A stretch of 64,000 nt of DNA. It comes from Leuconostocaceae bacterium ESL0723. Lineage in GTDB: Bacteria; Bacillota; Bacilli; Lactobacillales; Lactobacillaceae. Numbering within the stretch: position 1 is the stretch's first letter; the number at the start of each line of letters is the position of its first letter. The notes under the pieces were generated by a model. It was not told the DNA's origin, made no database searches, and worked only from the letters and a program-made list of their open reading frames with translations. Made by a program: the position numbers and the translations under genes. The stretch covers positions 928,501 to 992,500 of the forward strand of contig CP113928.1 of the NCBI GenBank assembly GCA_029392055.1. Reading direction: 5' to 3'. Shown here in pieces: positions 35,141 to 44,042 of this stretch.

Positions 35141-35176
35141 GGGGCAGTTAAGGTTTAAACCTTAACTGCCCTTTTA
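35141..35176 (+). terminator. Terminator of tRNA-Leu
   Basis: Long perfect stem GGGCAGTTAAGGTTT/AAACCTTAACTGCCC followed by TTTT. Confidence 0.88.
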
Positions 35177-35186
35177 TTTCCAAATA

Positions 35187-35213
35187 AAAAAGCAGGTCAA
35201 CTGACCTGCTTTT
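35187..35213 (-). terminator. Terminator of the asp/gtf unit
   Basis: Minus-strand AAGCAGGTCA/TGACCTGCTT stem with a very small loop followed by TTTTTATT, adjacent to the asp3 stop. Confidence 0.85.
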
Positions 35214-36311
35214 TTACTGTCCGTTAGTAAAGAAATTGTTTAAACGGTTCTTACGGTGGCGTGGCTCCTGGCGGGCAGCGCTATTAGCCACCCGGGTGGC
35301 TGGCACAGTATTTGGAATCGTTTTGGTTCGGTTAGTGGGCAGCATGCTCAACCGGCTGCGAACCGGGTGCGGCACAATCAGATTGACCTTACCGGGCAAA
35401 ACGTCCGGCTGCTCAACAAATTGGGTCCCATCCGACAAATTATCCATAATCCAGCCGGGCAGGCTGGCCAAAAACTGCTTTAAATCACTTGGCAGCAGGT
35501 TTTGAAATGGCACCGCCGGATCAAAGCGGGGGTCAAAAATCAGGGCCTGGCTGTTTTTAAACTTAGCCTGATAGTAAACCGCCGTCTGACTGGAAACAGG
35601 GCCATAGCCAATAAACTCCAAGTCCCGGCTGCGACTCTGCTTACGGGCCTGTAAAATTGGCTCGATTAAGTCCTGGTCAGTATAAGCCCGACTGTGGAGC
35701 AAGTCGGTCGCAAAGTACAGGGTTGGCTGCTCTGGGTCAGCTAACTGGCGGTCAACGTAATTAGTCTGGTAAAGTTCGGGCTCAGTGAAGACTACCCGTA
35801 AGTTCTTACCCTTGACCCGACTATCGGCCTGCAAGTAGCTAAACAAATTATCGTCCAGGGCCTGGTCGCCATCCTTTAGCTGGCCACTTTGGCTGGTACT
35901 AATCGTGAAATCATGGAAGGTAAAGTCCCCCGCCCCAGCGGAAACCAGTTCTACCTGGTAGGCAGCATAGTTATCGGGTACCGTCACTTCAATCTCATCC
36001 GCGTTTTGACTCTTGTTGGCAATATTTTGCCCTTGCTGGTCAAAAAAAGTAACCGAAAGGTAGGCAAACATCCGCTCCGAATGGTCAATGTGGCGCCGGA
36101 AAGTATAGGTCCGACCCTGAATCAAACGGGGCAGGTCAGCCACGGCCTTATCGCGCATATAATTATGCTGCGAGTGCCAAACGGCAACTACCCGGCCACT
36201 GGGCAAGAACTGGTGCTTGAAATTCACGGCGTTCAAAGCTTGGAAATCCAAGTCCGCGCCCTGCAATTCCTTGAGTTCGGTATTGGCCGTCCAGTAAATT
36301 TGATATCTCAT
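35214..36311 (-). CDS. asp3: Accessory Sec protein Asp3 with long C-terminal extension
   Basis: 365 residues. Residues 1-140 resemble Asp3 (ELKELQGADLDFQALNAVNF, then LPSGRVVAVWHSQHNYMRDK), a carbohydrate-binding-like component of the Asp1-Asp2-Asp3 complex that binds and modifies serine-rich glycoproteins before export. Residues about 155-330 form an added domain. Its segment DLEFIGYGPVSSQTAVYYQA (about 238-257) resembles the alpha/beta-hydrolase nucleophile elbow of Asp2 (GYSMGSYPALYY), but lacks the GxSxG pattern. The last 35 residues are basic and look disordered. ATGA overlap with asp2. The extension is well beyond the usual Asp3 domain. Confidence 0.82.
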   Translation of the reverse strand: MRYQIYWTANTELKELQGADLDFQALNAVNFKHQFLPSGRVVAVWHSQHNYMRDKAVADLPRLIQGRTYTFRRHIDHSERMFAYLSVTFFDQQGQNIANKSQNADEIEVTVPDNYAAYQVELVSAGAGDFTFHDFTISTSQSGQLKDGDQALDDNLFSYLQADSRVKGKNLRVVFTEPELYQTNYVDRQLADPEQPTLYFATDLLHSRAYTDQDLIEPILQARKQSRSRDLEFIGYGPVSSQTAVYYQAKFKNSQALIFDPRFDPAVPFQNLLPSDLKQFLASLPGWIMDNLSDGTQFVEQPDVLPGKVNLIVPHPVRSRLSMLPTNRTKTIPNTVPATRVANSAARQEPRHRKNRLNNFFTNGQ

Positions 36312-37846
36312 GACCGGCCTCCTATACCCATTTGATTTGCAATGTTTTCAATCCGGCCCACCATAAACTCAACCATCTCGTTGATCTTTTCAACGTGGTA
36401 GCCTGGTTGGCTTTGGTGGTCGACCCGGACCCCCTTCTCCTTAGCATAGTCCAAAAGCTGGGGGAGACTGGCCCCATCGTACTCATCCTGTTCCATAGTA
36501 AAGAGGGCCAACTGAGTGTTAGACCAATCCATGTCGGCCAGCCGGTCCCACAGCTTCTTGTTCAGGGCGGGTGTGTCAGCCTTATCCATCCGGCCGGTTA
36601 AGAAGCGACGGACATCCAAGGTCCAGTCCTGGTTAACGCCATTGTGGGGAAACTCGGCATCCTCGGTAAAGGTGCCCAGGTTCAAGATTGGCTTGGCGGC
36701 CACCACGGCAGCCGGCTTAATCACGGGTGCGTAGTACAGGGCCGGATAACTCCCCATCGAATAGCCGGCCATAATTACCTGATCACCGGTCAGACCTAGC
36801 GAAGCCATCGTCCGCTGAATCGTTTTAACAACTAATTCTTCGTACTCGGGTGAGCCAATGTCAAAGACCCCACCCTGGGTCCGGCTGTCGGTAAAGAGCA
36901 GGTAAGGCAAACCAGTCTTATCCAGCGGACCCATCATTTCAAAGCCTTCAATATGCAGGCGCGTACCTGCAAAGAGGACCACCAGTGGCCCGGGACGGGT
37001 ACCAGGGTTAAAGTAGGACAACACTTCCTGGCCGTCACTGGTCAATTGGCGCTGACCACCGGGCAAGAACAGGCCCAGCCCATGTCGAGAACGACGCTGG
37101 TGAACGGCGTGCAGGTCAATTTCCCCCTCACCACGACCTAAGACAATGATTTGGTAATCCTGGTACTGGTCAGGGGCAACGATACTGGTCATGTCGGTTA
37201 AGCCATTGCCAGTAATGTACTGGAGTTGCTGAAGACGCCCGTTACTGAAGAAAACCAACTCCAGGGCCACCTCGGCACTGCCACTAACATCGTAATCCAG
37301 GGAAATTAGGTTGGTTTGACCGGGGCCAAAATCCCCGGGAAAGGTCTTCAAGGTCCCTAACTGCCGCCAAGTATCGCCAAAATCTCCCTGAAACTTAGTC
37401 GAAAAACGACCGTGCCGGCTGAGATGCCAGCGGTAGTCGTCATGGGGCATGAACTGACTCTCACTAAAGCGGGTTGGAAAACCAACCTGGCCCATGTAAA
37501 GGTCACGCAAAATCCGCTGCGCCACCATTTGGGGTTGGTCCACTTCAAAGTGGAAGGCCCGCCGCACGCTCAGGGCATCCTGCATTTCCGGGTCAATGTC
37601 TTGCCAGTCAGCCAGGTAGATAACCCGGTAAGGTGGCCATTCTTCAATTTGGTGGGCCAGGAGGACACTGTCCAGGGTCAAATCAGTCAAAAGGACATAG
37701 TTTTGCTCCAACTGGTAAGGGTCCCGCTGCTGGGCCAAAAGCTCCGGCAAGTGGAAATTGTCCACGTACTGCCAGGTTAGCCCGGGCAGCTGAACCTGGT
37801 CAGTCCAATCACTGGACCCAACTTGTAAAATTGAAATATCACTCAT
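36308..37846 (-). CDS. asp2: Accessory Sec protein Asp2 (alpha/beta-hydrolase, sugar O-acetyltransferase type)
   Basis: About 512 residues from ATG 37846, which overlaps the asp1 stop by 8 bases. The N-terminal half is beta-rich. The C-terminal half is an alpha/beta-hydrolase with nucleophile elbow VIMAGYSMGSYPALYYAP near residue 365, a possible acidic residue in FTMEQDEYDGASL near residue 455, and a His in QPGYHVEKINEMVEF near residue 482. In streptococci Asp2 acetylates GlcNAc on serine-rich adhesins and is needed for their export. A complete triad suggests it is active here. Confidence 0.88.
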   Translation of the reverse strand: MSDISILQVGSSDWTDQVQLPGLTWQYVDNFHLPELLAQQRDPYQLEQNYVLLTDLTLDSVLLAHQIEEWPPYRVIYLADWQDIDPEMQDALSVRRAFHFEVDQPQMVAQRILRDLYMGQVGFPTRFSESQFMPHDDYRWHLSRHGRFSTKFQGDFGDTWRQLGTLKTFPGDFGPGQTNLISLDYDVSGSAEVALELVFFSNGRLQQLQYITGNGLTDMTSIVAPDQYQDYQIIVLGRGEGEIDLHAVHQRRSRHGLGLFLPGGQRQLTSDGQEVLSYFNPGTRPGPLVVLFAGTRLHIEGFEMMGPLDKTGLPYLLFTDSRTQGGVFDIGSPEYEELVVKTIQRTMASLGLTGDQVIMAGYSMGSYPALYYAPVIKPAAVVAAKPILNLGTFTEDAEFPHNGVNQDWTLDVRRFLTGRMDKADTPALNKKLWDRLADMDWSNTQLALFTMEQDEYDGASLPQLLDYAKEKGVRVDHQSQPGYHVEKINEMVEFMVGRIENIANQMGIGGRS

Positions 37847-39293
37847 TGTGGTCACCACTGCTCTGCTTTAAAGTCTGAAAAATTTGCTGCCAGCGCTCCC
37901 AGATGACATCACTGTCAAACTGGTTGGCCAGCTGTACGGCCGCATTTTGGGCCTGGGCCCATTTGTTAATGTTATCCAGGTAATCGTTTAAGGCCAGTAC
38001 TAGTTGAGCTGAATCTTTAACAATCTGCCCGTTTTGACCAGCCTGAACATAAGGACTGGCCACGGCGTCAACCTGGGGAACTCCCTTAGAGAGGGCCAGG
38101 GTCTGTAGGTACTGGTCTGGATTTTGGCTCAGATCAATTAGGACGCGGACTGTTTGGAAATAGTCCTGGCGCTGTTCTTCACTTTGTGGACCAAGGAACT
38201 GGAACTGTTCCGTCAGGTTCAAATCTTCGTCACCCTGCTCGGCCTGGGCCTTGGTCACCATCGCCTGTAATTCAGTAGGGGCCTGCTTAGCCTCACAAAT
38301 AATGACCAGGTCCGGTGTGTAGCGGGCCAACATCAGCAACTGTTCCATCACTGGGCCGTGCATGGCCATGTCAACCTGGTCAATAAACCAGTAAATTGGC
38401 AGGGCCGAACTGGCATTGGACTGCCCTAATTTCACCCGGGCGGCAAATGGTGGTACCAATTCAACTGGTACCTGGGCTTGGGCATTTAAGGCATCGTAGG
38501 CTGCTCCGGCCCCCGTCACCACTACCTGCGCCTGGTTAGGCACGGTCGTGGTTGAACTGCTTTGATTACTGTCATAACTGGTAATAACCGGCTGGCTGAT
38601 TGCGCCAGTCATCAAAGTCTGCACGTTGGCCAGGGACTGGTCGACCACGACCGGTCCTAATTCAAGGTGCTGGCTGAAGTAGCGCTGAACCACTTCATCA
38701 ACCAAGACGGCTAAATTACTGAACTTCGTCTGATCGGTCCAGCTTAACCGGCGGGTGGTCACCACGCCATCAGCGTAGTTTTCGTGAACGACTACGGCCC
38801 CACTGGGGTTTAGGTAGTCAACACTGGTAACTGCAGCGCCTTCAAAGGTCAAAACCCGGGAAACAAAGCCCCGGTCGTCAAGGGTCAACTGCTGCTTAAG
38901 CTGGCCTTTTTCTAGTAAATCAATCCGGTCATAGTGGTCGCTGGCCGGGTAGTTAGGCCAAACGGTGGCGTAGTGGTGCTGTTTTAACATGACCACGACC
39001 CGGTCGTACATGTAAACAAACTCGACCCCTTCTGGCCAGGTAAAGTCATCCAAGCTCAGTGGCTGCTCATCTTGCCAGTCAACTTGCTGCAATTCATCAA
39101 AGGCTGACCAGTATGTGGCAGCTTCCACCTGCTTACTAGCCAGGATATGGCGCAACTTCGGTAAATAATCGCGTACCACAAAATGAACCGCCTGTTTTTT
39201 TTCTAAAAAGAGGCGGGCCTGGTGGAGACTATGATCCATCTGTGGCACATCATTTAAGTAGCCCTGCCAGTTGGGCATAATGGTAACTGACAT
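37839..39293 (-). CDS. asp1: Accessory Sec protein Asp1
   Basis: 484 residues resembling Asp1, a catalytically inactive GT-B-like protein that scaffolds Asp2 and Asp3 and helps target glycoproteins to SecA2. Matching segments to my memory of streptococcal Asp1: DHSLHQARLFLEKKQAVHF near residue 19, YLPKLRHIL, TYWSAFDELQQVDW near residue 61, WPEGVEFVYMYDRVVVML and TLDDRGFVSRVLTFEG near residue 135. A GGAGAAGG site precedes the ATG. It starts 24 bases after the gtfB-like gene ends and overlaps asp2. Confidence 0.88.
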   Translation of the reverse strand: MSVTIMPNWQGYLNDVPQMDHSLHQARLFLEKKQAVHFVVRDYLPKLRHILASKQVEAATYWSAFDELQQVDWQDEQPLSLDDFTWPEGVEFVYMYDRVVVMLKQHHYATVWPNYPASDHYDRIDLLEKGQLKQQLTLDDRGFVSRVLTFEGAAVTSVDYLNPSGAVVVHENYADGVVTTRRLSWTDQTKFSNLAVLVDEVVQRYFSQHLELGPVVVDQSLANVQTLMTGAISQPVITSYDSNQSSSTTTVPNQAQVVVTGAGAAYDALNAQAQVPVELVPPFAARVKLGQSNASSALPIYWFIDQVDMAMHGPVMEQLLMLARYTPDLVIICEAKQAPTELQAMVTKAQAEQGDEDLNLTEQFQFLGPQSEEQRQDYFQTVRVLIDLSQNPDQYLQTLALSKGVPQVDAVASPYVQAGQNGQIVKDSAQLVLALNDYLDNINKWAQAQNAAVQLANQFDSDVIWERWQQIFQTLKQSSGDHNE

Positions 39294-39317
39294 ACAATCC
39301 TTCTCCTGCTCTAGCCC

Positions 39318-40154
39318 TTAGGGCTTAAAGACTGAAACCCGCTTTAATGGCAGGCCAGCCTTCTTTAAGAGGGCAAAATCCTTAGCGGTAACCTGAACGT
39401 GTTCGACCGGGTGACCATCGTTTTTCAAAATCGCCACCAGGTTACCCAAGACATTCCCCTGATCATCCAAAACCGTATCTGGGAAGGCCAAGGTCGTTCC
39501 CTTAGGGGCAAAGTCAAGTTCCCGGCCGACCTGGGTAATCCGGTACTCATTTTCAGGGTGGTGGTTACCGATGTCAGCCACGTAAGCTTCGGCACTCGGG
39601 TACTTCTCACCGTTAGCGTAGACAAAGTTGCGCTGTCCTTCAAAGTAGAAGTCCTGAGTTTGGGGGTGGTCTTGTCCCAGGTAAAAGTCAGACTCTAGCA
39701 AGGTACCCTCGCTAAAATACTGCTTGGCAAAGAGGCGGCCATCGCGCTGGTAGATGTCCTTGTAGTCAATGACCCCATCATTATCTAACCAGGAAACAGC
39801 CTGGACAATCCGATTGGAATTGACAAACCAGCGAACCTGGGCCAGCTCCTGGCCGACACTGGTTACACTCTTGGTCCAGTCGTCATTAACAACAATCTGG
39901 GCCTGATTAGGGACGGGTAAGTCCGCAAACCAGATACCGTTTTGCCGGTTATCGTCATCACTCAGATAAGCGCGGGCATAAACGTCATAAACCTGGTGAG
40001 GGGCTAGGCCCAGTTCCCGGACCAACTGGTAAGCGTCCTCGTGGGGGGTAGCCAGCCAGAGTTCGTCACTTTGACCGTTTTTTACTTGTTCGATTTGCCA
40101 ACTGATTCCTGGAAAACTCGCGTAATCCAGGGAGTTGATTAGTTCAACTTTCAT
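39318..40154 (-). CDS. gtfB: GtfB-like glycosylation chaperone, truncated
   Basis: About 278 residues from ATG 40154, which overlaps the gtfA stop as ATGA. It aligns by eye with the first half of GtfB (the co-subunit of the GtfA-GtfB O-GlcNAc transferase): FADLPVPNQAQIVVNDDW near residue 74, then IVQAVSWLDNDGVIDYKDIY, RDGRLFAKQYFSEGTLLES and FYLGQDHPQTQDFYFEGQRN. GtfB is normally near 440 residues; the C-terminal Rossmann domain is missing here. It is replaced by about 70 residues ending VTAKDFALLKKAGLPLKRVS. No frameshifted remnant is visible in the 24 bases before asp1. Confidence 0.82.
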   Translation of the reverse strand: MKVELINSLDYASFPGISWQIEQVKNGQSDELWLATPHEDAYQLVRELGLAPHQVYDVYARAYLSDDDNRQNGIWFADLPVPNQAQIVVNDDWTKSVTSVGQELAQVRWFVNSNRIVQAVSWLDNDGVIDYKDIYQRDGRLFAKQYFSEGTLLESDFYLGQDHPQTQDFYFEGQRNFVYANGEKYPSAEAYVADIGNHHPENEYRITQVGRELDFAPKGTTLAFPDTVLDDQGNVLGNLVAILKNDGHPVEHVQVTAKDFALLKKAGLPLKRVSVFKP

Positions 40155-41599
40155 GCAAATTCTCCCATCAACTGGGCCCACTGCTCGGCGATTACAGCCG
40201 GCTGGTAAGCCTCGGCCACCTGGTGTGCCCCAGCGGACAACTGATCATAGTTGTTCAAAACCCGCTGCATGGCATCAGCCAGGTTCTTAATGTTTTGGGC
40301 TTCATCCTCGTCAGACCGGCTAAATTCGGCTAGCGCCCCGTTTTGGCCTTCGTGAACCAGTTCCTGGGCCCCATAGAGGTTGGCATAAGTGGCAATTGGG
40401 AGAGCATCCGAAATCGCCTCGATGTAAGTCAGACCAAAGCCTTCTGAATAGGAAGCCGAAACAAAGACATCGTAAGCCTGTAAGTCCTTCACCACCTGCT
40501 GACTGAGACCTTTTAGGGTCACGTACTCACCCAAGTTAAGCTGCTTAATCCGGTCATTTAGTGCCTGCTTGTCGCCACCATCCCCGTAAATATCTAGACG
40601 GGCATCCACCCCATTTTTACGGAGAATATCGATGGCGCTAATAATCTGACTGATATGCTTTTCTGGGTGCAGACGGGAAGCCGTCACAAACTTAGCAGTT
40701 TGCCCGTTCCAGTGTTTAGCCGGAGCCGCAAATTCGGCCCCACCAACTGGGATAGCCTTGATCTTATCTAGCCCAGCTGGGTTTACGTAGTTTTCCAGAT
40801 GCTGCTTCATGGCATCACGCTGCAACTTAGTGGCTGTGATGACCGCATCCATTTCGTCAAAGTGGTCAAACATGTACTGGTAAAAATTATTAAAGAGCGG
40901 GTGACCGTCTTCAAACTCAACCAGGTGGGCGGCATGCACGATATCAATAATCTTCAGGTCCAACCCGGCTAGCTTCAACTTGACCAAGGCTTCCTCGTTT
41001 TCATTACCACGGTCAACCAGGTAAATATTGTGGTTAAAGCGCTTCTCTAGGTCCTCAAAGAAAAAGGCAACCAGGGCTTCAAAAGTGTTAAAGAAATAAT
41101 CCTGTCCACGGAAATTATGGAGGCGAATGCTGGTAGCCAACTTACCACGAGAACCGCGGTCACGGTAATGCCAGCTAATTGAATGGGTGCCATTTTCCAA
41201 AATCACGCGGCTATCATCGACCAGGTAAATTTTCTTTTCCTCAGAATAACGCTTATCGCGTTGAATGGTTTCCTGGTATTCACCGGTCGTCTGCCGGGTC
41301 TGAATCCGCTGGGTGTTGGTTAGGTCCCAGAGGGTGTCTTCTTGATAGGTGCGGGGCTCAGCAATACCGTTTTGCAAATATGTATCGGGATCATCACTAA
41401 GGAGGTAGTCATAGAGACCGATGACCTCGTTTTCGGCAAGGTGCCATTCCCGCATATGCTGGTGCAGTTCGGGTAACAAATCGGTAAAAATTAACTTAAA
41501 CGGAATATTTTTTTCGCGAAAACGGGCGGCACGGTAAAATTGGGCGTGCTCCACCCCACTATTACCATGGCCCATCCCCTTGTTTACAAAGAAATTCAT
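40151..41599 (-). CDS. gtfA: Accessory Sec glycosyltransferase GtfA
   Basis: A 482-residue GT4-type enzyme that adds GlcNAc to Ser/Thr of serine-rich adhesins in the cytoplasm. N-terminus VNKGMGHGNSGVEHAQFYRA matches GtfA, which uses an N-terminal R-fold region (about 80-200, including DDSRVILENGTHSISWHYRD) to bind the acceptor. The GT-B core follows: KFVTASRLHPEKHISQIISA near residue 312 and E-x7-E in SASYSEGFGLTYIEAISDAL near residue 388. First gene of the five-gene unit, with all junctions overlapping or close. GGGGAAGG site before the ATG. Confidence 0.93.
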   Translation of the reverse strand: MNFFVNKGMGHGNSGVEHAQFYRAARFREKNIPFKLIFTDLLPELHQHMREWHLAENEVIGLYDYLLSDDPDTYLQNGIAEPRTYQEDTLWDLTNTQRIQTRQTTGEYQETIQRDKRYSEEKKIYLVDDSRVILENGTHSISWHYRDRGSRGKLATSIRLHNFRGQDYFFNTFEALVAFFFEDLEKRFNHNIYLVDRGNENEEALVKLKLAGLDLKIIDIVHAAHLVEFEDGHPLFNNFYQYMFDHFDEMDAVITATKLQRDAMKQHLENYVNPAGLDKIKAIPVGGAEFAAPAKHWNGQTAKFVTASRLHPEKHISQIISAIDILRKNGVDARLDIYGDGGDKQALNDRIKQLNLGEYVTLKGLSQQVVKDLQAYDVFVSASYSEGFGLTYIEAISDALPIATYANLYGAQELVHEGQNGALAEFSRSDEDEAQNIKNLADAMQRVLNNYDQLSAGAHQVAEAYQPAVIAEQWAQLMGEFA

Positions 41600-41716
41600 G
41601 CGGTACCTTCCCCTGCCTAGACAGTGCTCTTATCTTATTAAATAGTACACAAAATATCCCGATTTTACTAGCCTCAGCCATTAAAACAGGGACAATCTTA
41701 GTACCTTTTTAAAACA

Positions 41717-41750
41717 ATAAAAAAGCGCCGACCAATTAGGCCAGCGCTTG
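41717..41750 (-). terminator. Terminator overlapping the 3' end of pta
   Basis: AAGCGCTGGCC/GGTCGGCGCTT stem with G-U pairs and a TAATT loop followed by TTTTTT. The pta stop codon is in the loop region. Confidence 0.8.
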
Positions 41751-42719
41751 AGCAGCCGTGATAATGGCCACCTTGTACACGTCTTCTTCGCTAGCCCCCC
41801 GTGACAGGTCTGAAACTGGCTTGGCCAGTCCCTGCAAAATCGGACCGATGGCTTCAAAGCCACCCAGGCGCTGGGCAATTTTATAGCCAATGTTTCCGGC
41901 CTCAAGGTTTGGGAAAACAAAGACATTGGCATGGCCAGCAACCCGAGAATCAGGGGCCTTAGCCTGGGCAACGCGAGGCACCAAAGCGGCGTCAAACTGC
42001 AGCTCACCATCAATGTGGTCCGCCAACTTAGGCGCCATTTCCTTGGCTAGCTGAGTGGCTTTAACCACCTTCTCAACTTCTTCACCGCGGGCCGAACCCT
42101 TAGTTGAAAAGGACAGCATGGCCACTTCAGGGTCTAAGCCAAAGACCTGGGCCGTTTGGGCAGACTGAACGGCAATTTCGGCCATGGTGTGGGCATTAAC
42201 GTCAATGTTGATGGCCGCATCCGCAAAGACATAGCGGTCATCCCCCTTTTGCATGATAAAGGCCCCCGAAATCCGACTGGAACCGGGTGCGGTTTTAATG
42301 ATTTGCAGGGCTGGCCGCACGGTATCACCGGTCGGATGGGTGGCCCCAGAAACCATGCCATCAGCTTCATCTAGATAAACCAGCATGGTTGCAAAGTAAT
42401 TATTGTCTTTGAGCCACTTAGCGGCAGTATCCGCATCAGTTTTACCGTTACGCCGCTTAACCAGGGCTGAGCGCATCTGGTTTAACTTATCAGCTGGATA
42501 CTGACTGGGATCAATGATTTCAAGGCCAGTCAAGTCCCAGTCGTTTTGCTGGGCGAGCGCCTTAATTTCAGCCTGGTCCCCCAGTAAAATCGGCTGCAAC
42601 AGGCCGTCTTGCTTCAGCCGGACGGCAGCGCCGAGAATACGTTCATCTTCCCCTTCAGCAAAAACAATCCGCTGCTGGTTGGGCTTAATCTGGGATTTTA
42701 ACTGTTCAAATAACTCCAC
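41736..42719 (-). CDS. pta: Phosphate acetyltransferase
   Basis: About 327 residues interconverting acetyl-CoA and acetyl phosphate, linking pyruvate or phosphoketolase metabolism to ATP. A GTG start at 42719 is chosen because an AAAGGAG site lies 6 bases upstream; an ATG 21 bases earlier has no such site. Motifs: QQRIVFAEGEDERILGAAV near residue 15, MVSGATHPTGDTVRPALQII near residue 122, and GSARGEEVEKVVKATQLA near residue 205 with ANVFVFPNLEAGNIGYKIAQ near residue 263. Full length. Extended -10 promoter upstream. Confidence 0.95.
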   Translation of the reverse strand: MELFEQLKSQIKPNQQRIVFAEGEDERILGAAVRLKQDGLLQPILLGDQAEIKALAQQNDWDLTGLEIIDPSQYPADKLNQMRSALVKRRNGKTDADTAAKWLKDNNYFATMLVYLDEADGMVSGATHPTGDTVRPALQIIKTAPGSSRISGAFIMQKGDDRYVFADAAINIDVNAHTMAEIAVQSAQTAQVFGLDPEVAMLSFSTKGSARGEEVEKVVKATQLAKEMAPKLADHIDGELQFDAALVPRVAQAKAPDSRVAGHANVFVFPNLEAGNIGYKIAQRLGGFEAIGPILQGLAKPVSDLSRGASEEDVYKVAIITAAQALA

Positions 42720-42763
42720 GTTGCTCTCCTTTGATGGCAATTAGGTCTAAATTACTCGGTCTT

Positions 42764-42772
42764 ATTATACCA
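42764..42772 (-). promoter_or_regulatory. Extended -10 promoter of pta
   Basis: Minus-strand TGGTATAAT (TATAAT at 42769-42764), 45 bases upstream of the GTG start. It lies 15 bases after the end of ung. Confidence 0.6.
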
Positions 42773-42786
42773 AAACCAGCCGAATT

Positions 42787-43446
42787 TCAGTGCAGCCAAT
42801 CAATCGGTTGGCGGCCATGCTCGGTTAGGAACTGGTTGGCCTTAGAAAAGGGTCGACTGCCAAAAAAACCACGGTAGGCCGACAAGGGACTAGGATGGGC
42901 ACTGGTTAGGACCAGGTGCTTACTTTCATCAATCAAGGGCCGTTTAGACTGGGCAAAGCGACCCCAGAGAATAAAGACCTTAGGGTGGTCATCCGCCGAA
43001 GAAATTTTAATAATGGCATCAGTTAACGGTTCCCAGATCTTGCCCTGATGACCATTGGCCCGCCCCTGGGGCACAGTCAAAACCGCGTTTAAAAGCAGGA
43101 CCCCTTGACGGGCCCAAGAACTCAAATCATGGCTGGAACGGGGCCCGATATCATCAGCTAGTTCTTTTAAAATATTTTGCAAGGAAGGTGGTGCTGGCAC
43201 CTGGTCGGGCACTGAAAAACTAAGCCCCTGGGCCTGACCAACCTCATGGTAGGGATCTTGGCCCATAATCACGACCTTGGTGTCGGGTAGGGGCGTTTCT
43301 TCCAGGGCCGCAAAAACCCGGTCTTTCGGTGGAAAAATGGCCTGGTTACCATGGTAAACCGTGGTCAAAAAATCAGCAACAGCATTAATATATTCGGGCG
43401 TCAGCTCCCGTTTTAAGTATGGGGCCCAGGTGGTATGTGATAGCAC
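42787..43446 (-). CDS. ung: Uracil-DNA glycosylase
   Basis: About 219 residues removing uracil from DNA. The GTG start at 43446 is preferred: AAAGGA lies upstream and the protein then begins [19 protein letters not shown] as in other Ung. The longer frame overlaps the divergent gene and is rejected. Motifs: [20 protein letters not shown] (catalytic Asp, residues about 62-81), [16 protein letters not shown] near residue 120, and [20 protein letters not shown] near residue 185. Divergent from the LURP-one-like gene. Confidence 0.95.
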   Translation of the reverse strand: MLSHTTWAPYLKRELTPEYINAVADFLTTVYHGNQAIFPPKDRVFAALEETPLPDTKVVIMGQDPYHEVGQAQGLSFSVPDQVPAPPSLQNILKELADDIGPRSSHDLSSWARQGVLLLNAVLTVPQGRANGHQGKIWEPLTDAIIKISSADDHPKVFILWGRFAQSKRPLIDESKHLVLTSAHPSPLSAYRGFFGSRPFSKANQFLTEHGRQPIDWLH

Positions 43447-43491
43447 GGCTAGCCGTCCTTTCGTGGTAAAATAAGGCCCAAAGGAGGGCCG

Positions 43492-44037
43492 ATGGAAAAA
43501 TACTACATGCGACAAAATTATAGCACCGACATGGGCGTTAACATTGTCTTTGACCAAACTTTCCAGGCGGCCTACCTGGTTAGTGGTCGGACGGGCAAGG
43601 CTGGTGACGAACTCCTGGTCCAAGACATGCGCGGCGAGGTCTTGGTCCGCTTGCGCCAGATTTCATATGGTATTATCCCCCGCTTTGTCATTGCCTACCG
43701 CAACCAGGTAATTGCTTCGATTAGTTTTAACCTGGCTTATTTCGGTGATATTATTTATGTCCGGCGTCTGGCCTGGGTGATTTCTGGTAACTTTTTAAAT
43801 CACCGTTACAACACTTACCACAGTACCAAAAAATTACTGACCGTCAAACCAGAGGCCCGGCCTGACGGTCTCTATAATCAACTGACGGTCACCGACAGTT
43901 CCGACCAGGTGCCGGTCCACATTATCATAGCGGCCCTCTTAGACATTTGGAATACCGGCTTTGATACCCTCAGCCCACGGAACTGGCTTACCCAGTACCA
44001 TTTCCGTCTTTACCCACCAACCTACCGGCGTGATTAA
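43492..44037 (+). CDS. LURP-one/YxjI-related conserved protein
   Basis: 181 residues, mostly beta strands, with [20 protein letters not shown] at the N-terminus and [20 protein letters not shown] near residue 38. This resembles the tubby-like LURP-one/YxjI fold found in Firmicutes. No catalytic motif, no membrane segment. An AAAGGAGGG site precedes the ATG. It starts 45 bases from ung on the opposite strand, so regulatory elements may overlap. The next gene follows after 5 bases. Function unknown. Confidence 0.75.
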   Translation: MEKYYMRQNYSTDMGVNIVFDQTFQAAYLVSGRTGKAGDELLVQDMRGEVLVRLRQISYGIIPRFVIAYRNQVIASISFNLAYFGDIIYVRRLAWVISGNFLNHRYNTYHSTKKLLTVKPEARPDGLYNQLTVTDSSDQVPVHIIIAALLDIWNTGFDTLSPRNWLTQYHFRLYPPTYRRD

Positions 44038-44042
44038 CTCAT

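Noticed and set aside
37839-39293. Asp1 gene read as the missing catalytic half of GtfB
   Set aside because: Its N-terminus carries Asp1-specific segments (DHSLHQARLF, TYWSAFDEL), so it is a separate full-length Asp1; fold similarity between Asp1 and GT-B enzymes is expected.
43447-43623. 59-residue N-terminal extension of Ung
   Set aside because: It overlaps the divergent LURP-one-like gene. Ung homologues start near the GTG at 43446, which has a ribosome binding site.
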